A stretch of 7,685 nt of DNA from Planctomycetaceae bacterium (GTDB lineage: Bacteria > Planctomycetota > Planctomycetia > Planctomycetales > Planctomycetaceae). The notes below the pieces were generated by a model that worked only from the letters and a program-made list of their open reading frames with translations, had not been told where the DNA came from and did no database searches. The position numbers and the translations under genes are program-made. The DNA is taken from contig JAGQQB010000173.1 of NCBI GenBank assembly GCA_020426425.1, positions 1 to 7,685 on the forward strand, read 5' to 3'. Shown here one piece after another: positions 1 to 6,669 of the stretch (positions are counted from its first letter, which is position 1; each line of letters starts with the position of its first letter).

Positions 1-826
1 CCGGTCCGCCAGTTCCCGGCACCCCCTGGGCGTCATCTTTGGAGTTTGGGCACCCACCCTGGGCCATGAACCCGGGAATCACGCGATGGAAGCGAATCCC
101 GTCATAGAACTTATTCTCGACGAGTGAGATGAAATTGGCGACCGCATTGGGGGCTTCGTTCTCCAGAAGTTCAATGGTGATGTCGCCGCGCGTCGTCTTA
201 ATGAGCACCTGCGGCAACTGTTCGGCTGGTGCTGCGGCATCTTCCGCTGTGCGAACCGCCTGCTCTTTGGTCCACAGTTCAACGTACTTGCGGGCGTCTT
301 CCAGATACCGACCGCCGAGATCCGGGATCAGGATGCCATTCTTCTCGGCCCCTTCCAGCGTCGCCACGGCACCAGCGAAGTCATGATTCGCGAATTGGCA
401 CACACCGGAAAAGTTCGCGGCGAGTTCATCTTTGGGATTCTGTTTCAGCAGTGCAGCGGCCAAGGTCTGCGTGTCGGCGTACCGATTCTGGGCAAAGGTG
501 AACTGCATTGCGTCGGAAGCCGCTTCAAGCACTTGGGGATCTTCCGGCGCTGCGGCCAAGGCAGCGGGGACCGCCTTTTCGATGGCCGGGAAGATCTGTT
601 CCCGCAAGCTCTTCGAGAGTTCCGCAAACTCGGTCTGAATCTTCAACTGGTCTTCCGGAGCTGCTGTGCGAAAGGCCGATTGCATCTGCTGCATTTTTTC
701 AAAGGCGGCATCGCGTTGAGCCATCAGTTCCTTCAAGCCAGGTGCCGCATCCTGAGCGGAGATCATCTGGGCACTTCCCAACACGAGGAGAGTCAGGAAG
801 CAAACGTGTAAGAATTGGCGAAGCAT
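1..826 (-). CDS. Cyclophilin-type peptidyl-prolyl cis-trans isomerase precursor, 3' end missing
   Basis: Predicted exported enzyme that would catalyse cis-trans isomerisation of proline peptide bonds and help fold proteins outside the cytoplasm. I read 275 codons from ATG at 826 to the window edge without a stop. Residues 1-24 look like a signal peptide: a short basic start, a hydrophobic core (FLTLLVLG), and a likely cut near ISAQ. Residues 25-200 are an Ala/Gln/Glu-rich helical segment with no catalytic motif, perhaps TPR-like or a spacer. The cyclophilin domain starts near residue 206 (VLIKTTRGDITIELLENEAP) and holds the signature FHRVIPGFMAQGG at 246-258. R248, F253 and Q256 match the active-site Arg, Phe and Gln of cyclophilin A. 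The bacterial-type CPNSKDD...GTGGP follows, and the remaining part of the domain lies beyond the window. A weak GGAAAG (830-835) precedes the start with a short 3-nt spacer. The family call is firm; the role of the N-terminal extension is unknown. Confidence 0.93.
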   Translation of the reverse strand, partial: MLRQFLHVCFLTLLVLGSAQMISAQDAAPGLKELMAQRDAAFEKMQQMQSAFRTAAPEDQLKIQTEFAELSKSLREQIFPAIEKAVPAALAAAPEDPQVLEAASDAMQFTFAQNRYADTQTLAAALLKQNPKDELAANFSGVCQFANHDFAGAVATLEGAEKNGILIPDLGGRYLEDARKYVELWTKEQAVRTAEDAAAPAEQLPQVLIKTTRGDITIELLENEAPNAVANFISLVENKFYDGIRFHRVIPGFMAQGGCPNSKDDAQGVPGTGGP

Positions 827-850
827 GGGCTTTCCAAGGGTCGGGTGAGC

Positions 851-869
851 GGAGGAATCTGATCCCTCC
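851..869. promoter_or_regulatory. Imperfect 19-bp palindrome upstream of the cyclophilin gene
   Basis: GGAGGAATC and GATCCCTCC flank one central base, with eight of nine positions matching. It lies 25-43 nt upstream of the cyclophilin start. In the minus-strand transcript it could form an 8-bp stem (one G-U pair) with a CAG triloop; as DNA it has the symmetry of a dimeric repressor site. The symmetry is seen directly; function is inference and chance is possible. Confidence 0.3.
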
Positions 870-1152
870 GGCAGATGGCGGGGGTCACATCGCACGAAGA
901 CGCGACCGGGCGGATGCCTCGATTCTATGCCACAGCAACTGCCGGAACAAATGGTTGACCTAGGGAAAAGCCTGCCAGGTGCTGAACAGGAGACCAGTTA
1001 CTGCGGCGTCGAAACAGGTTCTCCGCTTCAACTTCCCGACATGCGACTGGTAATCTGCGAGCGTCCCAGTTGGTTCCATCGAGGGACCAGACGTCGAGAA
1101 CATCGTCAAGGTTGGTGTTCAGTCAGCATCAAACACGAAACTTGACACCGTT

Positions 1153-1156
1153 GAGG
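1153..1156 (+). promoter_or_regulatory. Ribosome binding site (GAGG) for the ferritin-like gene
   Basis: GAGG sits five bases before ATG 1162, a normal spacing, and supports that start codon. Confidence 0.55.
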
Positions 1157-1161
1157 TTGCC

Positions 1162-2610
1162 ATGCATCCCGCCGCTGAACGACTGCTGCAGACCTACACG
1201 CCGCTCCACAACCTGCCGCCGCTGGCCGGGGTTTGCGACTTTCCCACCGCCATGGAACCGGGGCTCTCGGTCGAAGAGTGCGTGCGACGACTGCTGCGAT
1301 TGCATTACGTGATGAAGCGACTGGGTGAGGCATTCACGTTCCGCATTCCGGAGGAGCCGACGTACGAACTCAAGATGGCCTACAGCCTGCATGCCCATCA
1401 GTTGCTGGAGCATGTTTCGGCCATCCGTAATCGCGTCGCCGAAATGCGGCAGCCACCGCTTGGACTGGAGAAGATTCCGCATCCGGACTTGGAAACGCTG
1501 GTCAACGAAGTCCAGTTCTGCCCATTGCCCGTTGAGTTTCTAGCCGGTGCCTACCAGGTATTGGTGCCAGCACTGCTGGAAAGCGTCGAGCGATATCTGC
1601 GGGAAACACATCCGCTCGCCGACCACCCCACATGTCGCCTGTTACGCTTCGCGAGACTCGAACTTCGCGACATGCAGGAGTACGGAGCAGCCGCACTGGA
1701 CGCATTCGAGTCCAGCATTGCAGAACAGGTCGATCCCCGCTGGACCGCACTGCTGAACCAATTCCTGATCGGCGCAGGTGAACTCGATGGCACCGCGCCG
1801 GAGTCGGACGTGGGTGCGTCTCCAAAGTACGGCGACACACCACGTCCTGTCACGCTGGTGCCGCAACGCGATGAACGCTTCACCGATCCCTACAACATGG
1901 GGGTGCATGCCGAAGAATTCCTGTACGACCAGCGATTCTCGCCTCGCGACAAGACGTTGATGATGTACTTTAAGCGACTGCGGGAGATCGACGTGCCCGA
2001 GATGATGGCGACCATTCTGCATGAAACGCCGGACAAGCCGTGGGGCTACTATCGAGACATGACGCGGCAGCTCTGGGACGAAGCCCGACATGCCATGCTG
2101 GGCGAGGTCGGGTTCCTGTCGCTAGGCATCGACTGGCCCCAGTACGTGCAGGTAAACCACACTTGGGCACTTGGACTAAACACCCAGCTTCAGGCTTGGG
2201 AACGGCATGCGGTCCTGTTCTTCATCGAACAAGGACTGATGACCAAGACAGGCAAGCGATTCGAATGGGAAGTCGGCACCGCCTCTGGCGACAAACTGTC
2301 CGAGACATTTCAGGACTACGATTGGGCGGATGAAGTGCTGCATGCCCGCATTGGCCGGGACTGGTACGTCAGCGAATTCGCCGATCTCAACGAAGCCATC
2401 CGCTACGGTGATGAGTGCTGGTCCAAGGTGCTACTCAACTGGCAGTCCTGGAAAGACGAAGGTCTCACACAGCACGCCAACTGGTGGCCTGCGCTCTACC
2501 AACAGTTCTGCACGTTGCACGATCTCGCCCCAGATGCCGAAGCCGCTACCTATGACGTGACGTACGCGACATCCCGCGCGGATCTGGAAAAACTCGGCTT
2601 CTCAGGGTGA
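1162..2610 (+). CDS. Ferritin-like di-iron domain protein of unknown function, 482 aa
   Basis: I do not recognise a named gene. The protein is soluble, with no signal peptide or membrane segment. The C-terminal half (about 260-405) shows the four-helix carboxylate di-iron pattern: a Glu in helix 1 (E275 or E280 in REIDVPEMM), E307-x-x-H310 in DEARHAM, E347 in QAWERHA, and E391-x-x-H394 in DEVLHAR. This is the ligand order of ferritin, rubrerythrin and related oxidases, so iron or manganese binding is a good inference; the reaction cannot be named. The N-terminal half (about 35-185) is also predicted to be four long helices (around SVEECVRRLLRLHYVMKRL, ELKMAYSLHAHQLLEH, EFLAGAYQVLVPALLES and LLRFARLELRDM) but has no clear ExxH pair. 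It may be a degenerate copy of the same fold. A Pro/Asp/Gly-rich linker at 205-245 joins the halves. The gene stands alone on the plus strand and converges on a small membrane-protein gene. Confidence 0.82.
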   Translation: MHPAAERLLQTYTPLHNLPPLAGVCDFPTAMEPGLSVEECVRRLLRLHYVMKRLGEAFTFRIPEEPTYELKMAYSLHAHQLLEHVSAIRNRVAEMRQPPLGLEKIPHPDLETLVNEVQFCPLPVEFLAGAYQVLVPALLESVERYLRETHPLADHPTCRLLRFARLELRDMQEYGAAALDAFESSIAEQVDPRWTALLNQFLIGAGELDGTAPESDVGASPKYGDTPRPVTLVPQRDERFTDPYNMGVHAEEFLYDQRFSPRDKTLMMYFKRLREIDVPEMMATILHETPDKPWGYYRDMTRQLWDEARHAMLGEVGFLSLGIDWPQYVQVNHTWALGLNTQLQAWERHAVLFFIEQGLMTKTGKRFEWEVGTASGDKLSETFQDYDWADEVLHARIGRDWYVSEFADLNEAIRYGDECWSKVLLNWQSWKDEGLTQHANWWPALYQQFCTLHDLAPDAEAATYDVTYATSRADLEKLGFSG

Positions 2611-2624
2611 AGGCTGCGCCGGCA

Positions 2625-2683
2625 AGGGACAAGGGTCTAGGGACGAGCGACGTGCAAGCTCTAGTCCCTCGACCCTGGCCCCT
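2625..2683. repeat. Heptamer-built imperfect inverted repeat, possible bidirectional terminator
   Basis: The left arm 2625-2647 and right arm 2661-2683 are each 23 nt and pair at 19 positions around a 13-nt loop. Both arms have a 7-bp rhythm: AGGGACA, AGGGTCT, AGGGACG on the left and CTAGTCC, CTCGACC, CTGGCCC on the right. It begins 15 bp after the ferritin-like stop, between convergent genes. A strong RNA hairpin could form from either strand, so transcript ending is plausible, though no T-run follows. It may also be one copy of a dispersed genomic repeat family. Confidence 0.65.
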
Positions 2684-2687
2684 CGTC

Positions 2688-2703
2688 GCCCGCGGCAGCG
2701 GGC
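2688..2703. terminator. Short GC-rich hairpin at the convergent gene ends
   Basis: GCCCGC (2688-2693) and GCGGGC (2698-2703) form a perfect 6-bp stem with a GGCA loop. It abuts the stop codon of the small membrane-protein gene (2706-2708) and follows the larger inverted repeat. No T-tract is present on either side, so it would be at best a weak intrinsic terminator or an RNA-stabilising end. Confidence 0.35.
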
Positions 2704-2705
2704 CC

Positions 2706-2900
2706 CTACGACAGATCCTTGTAAGCGTCCCAAGCGAGATAACCGACAATCCCCGCACTCAGGATGAACAGGATATCCATGATCATCGTGTGCTTGCCGG
2801 AGAATGGGATCCCCATCGCCAAGTCGGCGACCGCCAGCAGCGCCACGATTCCGGCGACCACCATCGACGCAAGCACCACTCTCTTGGGGAGATCCGCCAT
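2706..2900 (-). CDS. Small two-helix membrane protein, 64 aa, function unknown
   Basis: The protein starts MADLPKRVV and has two hydrophobic segments: about residues 8-31 (VVLASMVVAGIVALLAVADL) and about 40-57 (MDILFILSAGIVGYLAW), joined by a short polar loop (GIPFSGKHT). The basic residues K6 and R7 before helix 1 and the acidic/lysine end (DAYKDLS) suggest a hairpin with both ends in the cytoplasm. No catalytic motif is visible. There is no Shine-Dalgarno before ATG 2900; the upstream 30 nt are a C/T-rich repeat. Its coding-like sequence, ordered membrane topology and position at the end of a same-strand gene row argue that it is real. It is too small to assign to a family. Confidence 0.7.
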   Translation of the reverse strand: MADLPKRVVLASMVVAGIVALLAVADLAMGIPFSGKHTMIMDILFILSAGIVGYLAWDAYKDLS

Positions 2901-2904
2901 GTTT

Positions 2905-2930
2905 GCTGGGAAAGCTGGGGGCTGGGAAAG
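2905..2930. repeat. Short direct repeat in the leader of the small membrane-protein gene
   Basis: GCTGGGAAAG occurs at 2905-2914 and again at 2921-2930, with a further GCTGGG at 2914-2919. On the transcribed strand this gives a C/T-rich leader (CCCAGC units) directly before the ATG, where a ribosome binding site would normally be. Function is unknown; it may be a degenerate low-complexity repeat. Confidence 0.5.
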
Positions 2931-2997
2931 GGGATAACTACAAAGTCGGCTGCAAACTCTACCTCATCGCACGAGGGTCTGCCCAGTCTACATCGTC

Positions 2998-3399
2998 TCA
3001 ATATGAGTAGAGTTCAACAAGGTTTTGATCTGGATCGAAAACATACAGCTGAGTCGGTCCGTCCGGACGGTTCTTCGGACCTGCAACGATTTCAATACCC
3101 AACCGATTGAGTTCATCGTGGGCCTGCAGCGCGTTGTCGACCTCAAAGGCGACATGTCTGGTGCGACTGATCGAGCATTCCTCCGGCAAGAACACACCCG
3201 CCGGGCCGGATTCGTCGTGCTCCAAGATCAAATGAATCTGCGTCGTTGCCGCCTGAAACCACAATCCTGGGAAGCTGAAATTCGGTCGCGGCACCTCCTC
3301 CATTCCCAAAACGTCGACGTAGAACCTGCGCGACGCCTCCAGATCCTTGACCACCAGGGTGACATGATCGATCCGCTTTACCTGAATGGGAGCACTCAT
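2998..3399 (-). CDS. VOC (glyoxalase/bleomycin-resistance fold) family protein
   Basis: A 133-aa protein with the two beta-alpha-beta-beta-beta modules of the vicinal oxygen chelate superfamily. Module 1 runs from about residue 8 (RIDHVTLVVKDLEASRRFYV) through LGMEEV and IHLIL. Module 2 runs from RHVAFEV through FDPDQNLVELYSY. H12, H56, H82 and E129 sit at the four positions that bind the divalent metal in glyoxalase I-type members, so it is probably an active metalloenzyme. The substrate cannot be told: a lyase, dioxygenase, isomerase or thiol transferase are all possible. I chose ATG 3399 because homologue-like sequence begins at once after it; an in-frame GTG at 3426 would add nine residues (VSFSSRVSK). 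Neither has a clear ribosome binding site. It lies 188 bp downstream of the methyltransferase gene on the same strand. Confidence 0.88.
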   Translation of the reverse strand: MSAPIQVKRIDHVTLVVKDLEASRRFYVDVLGMEEVPRPNFSFPGLWFQAATTQIHLILEHDESGPAGVFLPEECSISRTRHVAFEVDNALQAHDELNRLGIEIVAGPKNRPDGPTQLYVFDPDQNLVELYSY

Positions 3400-3535
3400 C
3401 TTGGAAACTCGACTGCTGAAGGACACCAGAGAATGACGCGAGAATGTTGCTGATCAGCCCCACACTACAGAGTTTCCGAAGACCGAAGTCAACCGCATCG
3501 ACATTTGGCTGGTGTACAGGGAGCGTCTGATGCGT

Positions 3536-3573
3536 GAGGGGCGCTACAGCGGGGAGTGCGCACGTCGCCCCTC
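3536..3573 (-). terminator. Possible terminator hairpin after the methyltransferase gene
   Basis: GAGGGGCG (3536-3543) and CGCCCCTC (3566-3573) are perfect 8-bp arms around a 22-nt GC-rich loop. The hairpin starts 14 nt past the methyltransferase stop on the minus strand. No U-tract follows, so strict intrinsic termination is uncertain. If active, it would separate the methyltransferase from the VOC gene. Confidence 0.4.
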
Positions 3574-3587
3574 GCTGGAGTGCAGAT

Positions 3588-4850
3588 CTACAGCAGCATC
3601 CACAGGCACTTCAGATACTCGGTCTCGGGACAGTTCAGCGCCACGGGATGATCCGGTGCAGCGCCAGTCCGCGCCAGCAGTCGAGGTTGCCGATCAAACG
3701 GGACCGCAGCGGTCACAGTCTTGATGAACTCCTCCGTTGGCATCAACCCTGAGCAACTGCAAGAGACAAGCAATCCGCCGGGCGTCACGAGCGACGCAGC
3801 CAGACGATTGAAGTCGTAATACTTGCTGCGACCGTCCTCATATCCATCACGACTGAGCACGAGCTTGGGAGGATCGAGGACGACCACGTCAAACGTCCGT
3901 CCATTGCGCTGCATGTCTCGCATGTAGGCGAACGCGTCGGCATGGACGAACCGCGTCTTCTGCTGATTCAGATTCGCATTCCGCTTCGCAATCGCAATGG
4001 CGTCTTCGTCCAGATCGACACCAATTACCTCCCTTGCCCCCCCGGCAGTCGCGTTCAGTGCGAATCCGCCCGAGTAGCAACACAAATCCAGGACGGTCTG
4101 CCCCGCACAATAGTCACGCAGTTGCAGTCGATTGAGTCGCTGATCGCAGAAGAACCCCGTCTTGTGCCCGGTGCCGAAGTCGACTTCAAACTTCAGGCCA
4201 TGCTCGACAATCGCCTGTCGTTGCGGCAGCTTCGTCGAGGTGAACCCAGGATGCGTGTACCCTTCGGTATGCACGGTGTTCGGTGCCGGCTGAATGATCC
4301 AATGCTTCGCTCCCGTCCGCTCGACCAATTCCTGTGCCAGTGCCTCTGCCCGCTGAAACATCCCCAGCGAGAACGTTTCGATCGACAGCACATCGCCGAA
4401 CAAGTCCGCCACGATTCCCGGCAGGCCATCCCCTTCAGCATGGATCAGCCGATAGGCATCAGCTTGCGCCGCGATGTTGAGCCGGGTTCTCAGCTCCACG
4501 GCTCGATCAAGTCGCTGCTGCCACCAGGACAGCTCCGGTCGCTCGTCATTCCACGTCAGCATGCGAAGCATCGCTTCCGCGCGGGGATTGAACAATCCGT
4601 ACCCCAGCACATCACCCCGAGGCATCAGGACTTCGACAATGTCCCCATGTCTCGCCTGCGGGCCGACTTCAGCGATCCGCTTGCGATAGATTGCCGTCTG
4701 CCGTGTTGGACTCTTGACCTCGACTTGCGGCAGTTCTTCGGCCAAATCGAGACTCCGCGAGACCAGATGCTCCGCAGCCAGCGGCCAACGATCGCGCTGC
4801 ACCGCCGATCCGGTATTGTGAGAACGAAACTGTGGACGACGCGGAGGCAT
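3588..4850 (-). CDS. RlmI-like class I SAM-dependent rRNA (cytosine-C5) methyltransferase
   Basis: A 420-aa cytoplasmic protein resembling E. coli RlmI (23S rRNA m5C1962 methyltransferase, 396 aa). A PUA-type RNA-binding segment spans about residues 42-100 (QVEVKSPTRQTAIYRKR, HGDIVEVL, GYGLFNPRAE). An intermediate domain spans about 108-225. The Rossmann methyltransferase begins after the conserved GHKTGFFCDQRLNR (228-241). SAM motif I is DLCCYSGGFAL (255-265), the acidic loop is DLDED (279-283), motif IV is DPPKL (326-330), and the cysteine motif SCSCSG is at 363-368. These are the hallmarks of the RlmI group; the exact target base is inferred. The frame stays open upstream to 5423, but that part overlaps murJ and has no protein character. 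ATG 4850 is preferred; ATG 4892 would add 14 residues (MLRQPSHSIRFIIA). Neither has a Shine-Dalgarno. It starts 83 bp after murJ ends on the same strand, so co-transcription is possible. Confidence 0.92.
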   Translation of the reverse strand: MPPRRPQFRSHNTGSAVQRDRWPLAAEHLVSRSLDLAEELPQVEVKSPTRQTAIYRKRIAEVGPQARHGDIVEVLMPRGDVLGYGLFNPRAEAMLRMLTWNDERPELSWWQQRLDRAVELRTRLNIAAQADAYRLIHAEGDGLPGIVADLFGDVLSIETFSLGMFQRAEALAQELVERTGAKHWIIQPAPNTVHTEGYTHPGFTSTKLPQRQAIVEHGLKFEVDFGTGHKTGFFCDQRLNRLQLRDYCAGQTVLDLCCYSGGFALNATAGGAREVIGVDLDEDAIAIAKRNANLNQQKTRFVHADAFAYMRDMQRNGRTFDVVVLDPPKLVLSRDGYEDGRSKYYDFNRLAASLVTPGGLLVSCSCSGLMPTEEFIKTVTAAVPFDRQPRLLARTGAAPDHPVALNCPETEYLKCLWMLL

Positions 4851-4933
4851 GGCAATGATGAAGCGAATTGAATGGCTAGGTTGCCGGAGCATAGCAGGCG
4901 GATCTACCAACTGCTCGGCTGCGTCCGAACAAT

Positions 4934-6568
4934 TCAGTCGTTGCCGGTAACCTCCGTCGGCTCCGGATCGGTCACCGCCTCCGGTCGAAACAGCATCCCC
5001 ACCTCGCGGATGCGCAGCAGCTTGCAACCGGCCAGGAAGACCGTTCCGCCGATCAGTAATGGCACCGCCAGGCGAATCAGACGCCCGATCAATGAAGGAT
5101 CGTCCGTCAGCCACGCTGTGATGATCAACATGCTGACGCTCATTGCCGCTGTCACGATGAGCACTTTTGCCGCCGTGCGACCAACATCGGACCACTGCAG
5201 CGTCCCCACACGCGCTTCGAGTCTTCGTAGCGACAGCAGCAACTGTGTTCCGGCCGAGAGCACGCCGGCCAGCGCCAGTCCAACGCCCCCCAGCATCCAG
5301 ATCAACGTCAAGTTGAGGACGAGGTTGATGATCAGCGCGAGCAACCCGAGCTTCATCGGCGTCCGGCGATCTCCGACGGCATAGAATGCCCGGTTGATAA
5401 TTTGCAGTCCAATATACACCCACACGCCCGACCCGTAGGTCGCCACCATCGCCGTGGCCAGTCGCGCGTCGGCCGCATCGAACCGACCATGTCGAAACAG
5501 CAGTTCCGTCACCGGACTCGCCAGCAGCAGGAGTCCGGCACTCGCCGGGACCGCGATCGCCGCGACCAGTTGCAGGCCGCGCGTCAGATCGACGCGGAGG
5601 CTCGCGAGATCTCCCCGTTCCGCATGTCTGGTGAGGACCGGAAACAACACCGTCCCCAGCGCGACACCAAACACACCGAGCGGAAACTGATACAGTCGCT
5701 GTCCCAGATAGAGTGCCGACGCCGTCCCAGGTTCCAGGACCGGCGCCACCCCGAACAACTGACAGATGGCGGCATCGCCAGAGTCGTTCGCCGCGAGTCC
5801 CCAGGCGATGATGCTGTCAATCACCGCGCCGATCTGCGTTAATCCAATTCCGGCGACCACGGGCAGAATGGCCCGGAAAACTTCCCGTACTCGGGACCAA
5901 CCTTCGGGACAATGCCGCTGGATCGCCCACCCTTGTCGTCGGAGCACGTACATCGGCAGCAGCAATTGCAGCAGACCTGCCCCCACGACCGAAACCGCAA
6001 TCAGCCGCGCGCGAGGCAGGTCTTCTTCCAGCAACCACCAGGCGAGTCCAGTACCCACCAGCCAGACAACGTTGAGGACCACTGGCACCAGCCCCGGCCA
6101 CAGGAATTGTCTCAACGAATGTAGCGCCGCCGAAAACAGTGCTGCCAGACAGATGAACACCATATACGGAAACAGCAGTGCCAGCAGTTCGAGCACTGGT
6201 CGCAGTTCCGGCGAGACGTCCGTCAGCGCGAGCAGTCCCCACAGTACACCTTCGGCGATCAGGACCAGCGACAGCAGGACACTCCCCACAGTCCATGTCA
6301 CCGCAGACAGTGTCTGCCTCGCGGAATCGGAACCGAGTCGTTCGAGATCGCGGACGAACACCGGCAAGAACGCCGTCGTCAGTGCACCTTCGCCAAACAA
6401 CTGCCGCGCGAGGTTGGGCAATCGAAACGCAACGATGAAGGCGTCCAGAATTGGCCCACCACCGAACAGCGCCGCCAGCGCCATGTCACGACCAAGCCCA
6501 AGCACGCGACTCAGCAGCGTACACGCACTCACAATGCGCAAGTTCGAAATAACGCCGCTCGACTTCAA
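4934..6568 (-). CDS. murJ: MurJ/MviN lipid II flippase
   Basis: A 544-aa polytopic inner-membrane protein of the MOP superfamily that moves the peptidoglycan precursor lipid II to the outer face of the membrane. The N-terminal signature SRVLGLGRDMALAALFG is followed by LDAFIVAFRLPN and LFGEGALTTAFLPVF. R21, R27, D42 and R49 correspond to the charged cavity residues of E. coli MurJ. YLGQRLYQFPLGVFGVALGT at 287-306 is the second hallmark; R291 matches E. coli R270. NRAFYAVGDRRTP (392-404) is the usual helix-10/11 motif. I count about 14 hydrophobic segments. The loop from about 260 to 286 (NDSGDAAICQLFGVAPVLEP) is longer than in E. coli MurJ. The C-terminal 20 residues are an acidic polar tail. 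The start is TTG at 6568, backed by AGGGGA five bases upstream. A MurJ in this lineage is consistent with a peptidoglycan wall. Confidence 0.95.
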   Translation of the reverse strand: MKSSGVISNLRIVSACTLLSRVLGLGRDMALAALFGGGPILDAFIVAFRLPNLARQLFGEGALTTAFLPVFVRDLERLGSDSARQTLSAVTWTVGSVLLSLVLIAEGVLWGLLALTDVSPELRPVLELLALLFPYMVFICLAALFSAALHSLRQFLWPGLVPVVLNVVWLVGTGLAWWLLEEDLPRARLIAVSVVGAGLLQLLLPMYVLRRQGWAIQRHCPEGWSRVREVFRAILPVVAGIGLTQIGAVIDSIIAWGLAANDSGDAAICQLFGVAPVLEPGTASALYLGQRLYQFPLGVFGVALGTVLFPVLTRHAERGDLASLRVDLTRGLQLVAAIAVPASAGLLLLASPVTELLFRHGRFDAADARLATAMVATYGSGVWVYIGLQIINRAFYAVGDRRTPMKLGLLALIINLVLNLTLIWMLGGVGLALAGVLSAGTQLLLSLRRLEARVGTLQWSDVGRTAAKVLIVTAAMSVSMLIITAWLTDDPSLIGRLIRLAVPLLIGGTVFLAGCKLLRIREVGMLFRPEAVTDPEPTEVTGND

Positions 6569-6571
6569 TTT

Positions 6572-6579
6572 CTTCCCCT
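6572..6579 (-). promoter_or_regulatory. Ribosome binding site that fixes the murJ TTG start
   Basis: On the minus strand AGGGGAAG is followed by AAA and TTG, with five bases between AGGGGA and the start codon. This is the best Shine-Dalgarno in the window. It decides for the TTG, since no ATG or GTG with comparable support lies nearby in frame before the conserved SRVLGLGRD motif. Confidence 0.7.
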
Positions 6580-6669
6580 GTGGAACCGCTGACTGATACG
6601 AACGATAAGCAACATCGATGCTGGCGAGTAGCGTGACTTGTTCCTGCTCGCGTCATCCATCAGCATCTC

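Larger units (their letters stand above)
827..1161. other. 335-bp divergent intergenic region
   Basis: This gap separates two divergently transcribed genes and so should carry promoters for both. Apart from the palindrome at 851-869 and the GAGG before the plus-strand gene, I see no convincing paired -35/-10 boxes, tRNA, or riboswitch-like structure. A TTGACC at 955-960 has GGTGCT at the expected -10 distance, which is not promoter-like. Short open frames across it have no recognisable protein character and mostly continue antisense to the cyclophilin gene. Confidence 0.5.

Noticed and set aside
383..963. Plus-strand open frames of 142 and 151 aa
   Set aside because: They lie mostly antisense to the cyclophilin gene, which has clear family motifs; the products show no recognisable pattern.
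1142..1147. TTGACA, a perfect -35 consensus
   Set aside because: It lies 15 bp before the ATG, so a -10 box would fall inside the coding region, and none is seen.
2607..3110. Plus-strand open frame of 167 aa overlapping the end of the ferritin-like gene
   Set aside because: It crosses the inverted repeat and runs antisense to the small membrane-protein and VOC genes; its product is low in hydrophobic residues and has no pattern.
3942..4871. Plus-strand open frame of 309 aa
   Set aside because: It is the antisense shadow of the RlmI-like methyltransferase; long antisense frames are common in GC-rich genes.
4851..5423. In-frame N-terminal extension of the methyltransferase to a 611-aa protein
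   Set aside because: Most of it overlaps murJ in another frame on the same strand. Its sequence is Arg/Gly/Asp-rich without domain character, and RlmI-like proteins are about 400 aa.
5766..6596. Plus-strand open frame of 276 aa
   Set aside because: It is antisense to murJ, is Ser/Arg/Thr-rich and has no membrane segments or motifs.
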